A stretch of 64,000 nt of DNA from the NCBI GenBank assembly GCA_002633005.1, contig NMRA01000092.1, positions 885,569 to 949,568 of the forward strand, given 5' to 3'. This document shows positions 61,063 to 64,000 of this stretch, one piece after another. Within the stretch, counting starts at the first letter, position 1; each line of letters starts with the position of its first letter. Under the pieces are notes generated by a model, which was not told where the DNA came from, ran no database searches, and saw only the letters and a program-made list of their open reading frames with translations. A program made the translations under genes and the position numbers. The DNA is from Phoronis australis. Its lineage: Eukaryota > Phoronida > Phoronidae.

Positions 61063-61255
61063 GCTATACTCATCATTATTTCTTAGGATTTTGGCCTGTG
61101 CATCTCGATCCTAGAGTCAGGGCTACACCTCATCGATTTTAAGGTTAGAACTAAACTTCCTTGGGTAAGGGTTGATCGTAGCGTTATGGATAGGGATAGT
61201 GTTAAGGATTATTCTGTAGAAGCACGTGATCGTGCTCAATTATTACCAATGGAGA

Positions 61256-61367
61256 GGGTAATAGTCTAATATAACGTGCCCGTATTTTGAGAACCAGCTT
61301 GATGCCCGCAATTCAGTGGAGAAAACTGGTTCTCAAAATTCGGGCACGTTATATCAGACCATTACCC
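61256..61367. repeat. Foldback hairpin element, near-perfect 112-bp copy 4
   Basis: Two 42-base arms (GGGTAAT..., ending GAGAACCAG) pair with only about three mismatches around the family loop. Its outer arms resemble those of the copy at 5602-5694, including ATATAACGTGCCCG. The arm quality suggests this is the youngest copy here. Confidence 0.85.
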
Positions 61368-64000
61368 AAAAACTTGATTTCGGCGCTCTGATATATCTGT
61401 TTAGGTCGAGAATTCGCAAAACAGAATTTGATATCACGCACTGGATATTTACATAAACGTGACAAAAACAACTTAGAGACGCAATTGTGTTCATTTTAAA
61501 CATTTTAATGTTCGTCAATCGAGTTTCTGGATGAGCTATCATCAAAAGCTATTTACCATCTTCAAAGTGCAACAAAGTTGTATACTGTATTCTAAGATGG
61601 AACGAGAATAGATATTTTTATGTGGCTGTTTGACATAAAAGGTAACCAGTCAGTTCAACCAGATCAGTTTCGACATTTGCCAACCAGAAGGTGTGGAAAA
61701 CTGACACCAATATCCCTGTAAATAACGCTAAAAACAACGTCACTCTAATAATCGAACTTAGGGAGAAAATTTGCAAATTCTGCTCATTTGTTTATCGAAA
61801 GTTTTGAATTCTCTCTCTCTGTAGTTTTTTGTCACAAAAATATTGACCTTGACAATACTCTCACCATGGGAATGATTTTTAAAGAAGTACTGGAGGACTC
61901 AGTGGTCCTCAAACAGGCCCTCGTTGATAGAATCAAGTCATGCTCTTGTCTTGTTTAAGTAATCAAAGCACCATTTCATGCCATGTCTCTATGAAGGGCC
62001 CCAAAGATGGAATTAGTCGCCATTTTTAAGTTGTACGTCTTCTCTAGGGTGGTGCCCGTCTTGAAGCGAACGTCGAGGGATTGCTCGAGAGCTTTGCAAT
62101 CCTTAACTGGATAGAAATAGGCAGTAACTTGATAAAAATTAACTCATTTGAAACTTAAGAGACCGGAACGAGAGTAAATACAAAACAGCATCGAAATTAA
62201 ACCCAAACGAAATGAGTAGACACAAGACAACACCAAAAGTACAATCTAACAATGCGCCGTCTTGTACCACCATCTAGATGAAATTACTGGCACATTTTGT
62301 ATTTACTCACCCGTTTCGCTAATTGTCAACTTTAAGAGCAGACACCACGGGCCCCGCAAGTGAAGTCGACCAGGATACAAGTTGCTAAGTATTGTATTGA
62401 TTGTAACGCGAAATATTTTCAATGTGTTGCCTGTCCGATTTCGCTCTGCTCAACAGATTTATATTCATGAACAACTCTACCTTTCATAATTGTCTAGTGG
62501 TGTGACGTTCAGAATTAGAAATGGTACTTACAAGTTCGTAGCCTTGGTACAAAAAAATAAAATATGGCGACGTTTTTTAGTCGAGCAGGTAAAATCGAAA
62601 GGAAATCGCGTATAAAAACAGGAATGTACGATATTACGTACATTCCGTAGAGACTATCAAAAAGACTTTTGACGGGTAACCGGAGGAATATGGGAGATGA
62701 GGCATTCGTATTAAGGTGTATTTTTGCTCATTTCAGAGGTGCCTATAACGGTTCACAAGGTAAACTTGAACTCCTCTGACAAAAAATAAACGCTGAAATG
62801 TTTGTTTATGATTGCGAGAGTTCTTTGAGTAACCCTTTTTTGACATGTATATGGTCATCACAAACAGTATCCTAGACAGCAGTGTTTTGCACATGTGGGA
62901 ATTCCTCATAAATGACTCGTAGTAACCATCTTTAAAAGAGATACTATTCTTGTGATACTACGGGGAACAGTAACATTATTTTATAACTAACGATCAGAAA
63001 TAGTCTTTTTGTGTAATTCACAAACAGCGATCTTTACGTTCTTCAAAATTCCACCCTTTCGATGCCTGCAATCCTACTGTATTCTTACACATTTTTGGTT
63101 GTATAGGTCGAAGATCTGTGCACGAATGTTTTGTTTTTTTTGTTGAATTTGGACCCTCAATTTCCCTCGTGAATACTTGGCAGTGTCAGATTTACATGTA
63201 TAGGGGGGCAAAGGTACATTTCCCCCGAAATGCTCCACCGATGGTCTGAAATGGGACACCTTAAGATGAAAGGCTAAACAACATCAAGCTTGGAAAAAGG
63301 GTGACAGTGCTTTCCACCGTCGTGTGGTCCCAAAACGATGCAGGGAGTGACCTCCTTCAACACGATTTCACAGAAAGCAAGAAAATAGAGGTAATCGATT
63401 CCAACATTGGGTCCTCTCTCCGTGAGCGGACCCTTAAGAATTTGTCAATAAAAACACAAAAAGGGTGGCCACTTGAATGTCATCAATGGCCTCCTTCAAG
63501 GGCGGGGACCGTAATATGAAAATATCTATATTTTCAATTATCAGGAAATGCGCAGCAATTGATGCTATCTGTCAGGTCATCATTTTTTCTCAAGTAATAT
63601 ACAGTTTAGAGAGAAAAATAAAGCGAAAGTTGTCTCCGTTATCCCTTGGTAGAGAAAGGCACCTGGAAAAATATAGTTTTGCACTCGCAAAATTGACTTA
63701 TTGAATTTAAAAATCCAGTAAATCAATACGCTCCGCAAAATATTCGCTTTACAAATTTTCTCGATTATTCGAAATATGTGTATATAAGTGATTTCGTGCA
63801 CATTTTCAAGTGCGTTTAGACGACCTGAGCTGCAAAAGCGGAGACCCTAACGACAATGTCCTGACCAGGATCCCCAAAAGGTAAACCATGCACTGATGCA
63901 GAGATGTTTTAAAAGTGTTCTCTTGAATTTCCTCTCTTTTCTCAACTGTCCCTGGTCCCACGCCTATGTCGGTTGCACGGGAGGCCCGTTCCCCCCCCCC

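Larger units (their letters stand above)
50848..64000. other. 13-kb region without a convincing gene
   Basis: Apart from the mobile-element copies, the hairpin at 61256-61367 and a TA microsatellite, no protein or RNA gene could be supported. Possible exons on the minus strand near 55006-55098 and 53946-54134 are too weak to call. Frames at 58021-58359 and 58785-59132 show no similarity and no clear splice sites. Confidence 0.45.

Overview
The window is animal nuclear DNA. It is AT-rich and gene-poor, and genes are split into short exons with GT-AG introns of up to several kb. Between them lie many small non-autonomous DNA elements, foldback hairpins, tRNA-derived fragments and minisatellites. 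There are no bacterial operons, rRNA genes or CRISPR arrays. Gene content (DCAF10, a J-domain/TPR protein) and repeat style (hAT-like termini, G/C-run elements, GTCCGTCC-rich elements) suggest a marine invertebrate such as a hemichordate, amphioxus, mollusc or cnidarian. The sequence alone does not settle the phylum.

Layout. (1) 896-23438 (+): a complete 18-exon model for a 602-residue J-domain / TPR / UBA / RRM / CCCH-finger protein, TTC31-like in its middle part. Every splice phase closes. Its 3' UTR probably runs to about 25.0 kb. (2) 25.0-27.6 kb: a tandem array of heat-shock-element-like dyads with a nested inverted-repeat element. (3) 27636-28507 (-): two in-phase exons of an unrecognised membrane-anchored protein. 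(4) 28.5-31.6 kb: no gene seen. (5) 31618-39918 (-): DCAF10, a WD40 substrate receptor of the CUL4-DDB1 ubiquitin ligase, six coding exons, with a long acidic Ser-rich insertion. (6) 40-45.6 kb: transposon relics, a CTCF-like site and a run of evenly spaced GTACGTAC motifs. (7) 45739-50847 (-): a three-exon gene with TATA box, untranslated first exon, signal-peptide exon and one large exon encoding a secreted, cysteine-free Gly/Gln/Met-rich repeat protein of 427 residues. (8) 50.9-64 kb: no convincing gene, only mobile-element fragments, a hairpin element, a TA microsatellite and a possible cysteine-rich exon.

The genes have no evident shared pathway. The most novel-looking items are the GGGQM-repeat secreted protein, the five-domain chaperone/RNA-binding protein, a hairpin family whose loop is conserved while its stems differ between copies, and a mobile element carrying a regular series of CTCF-core-like motifs. 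Exon coordinates were derived by hand from reading frame, GT-AG borders and protein similarity. No alignment or transcript data were available.
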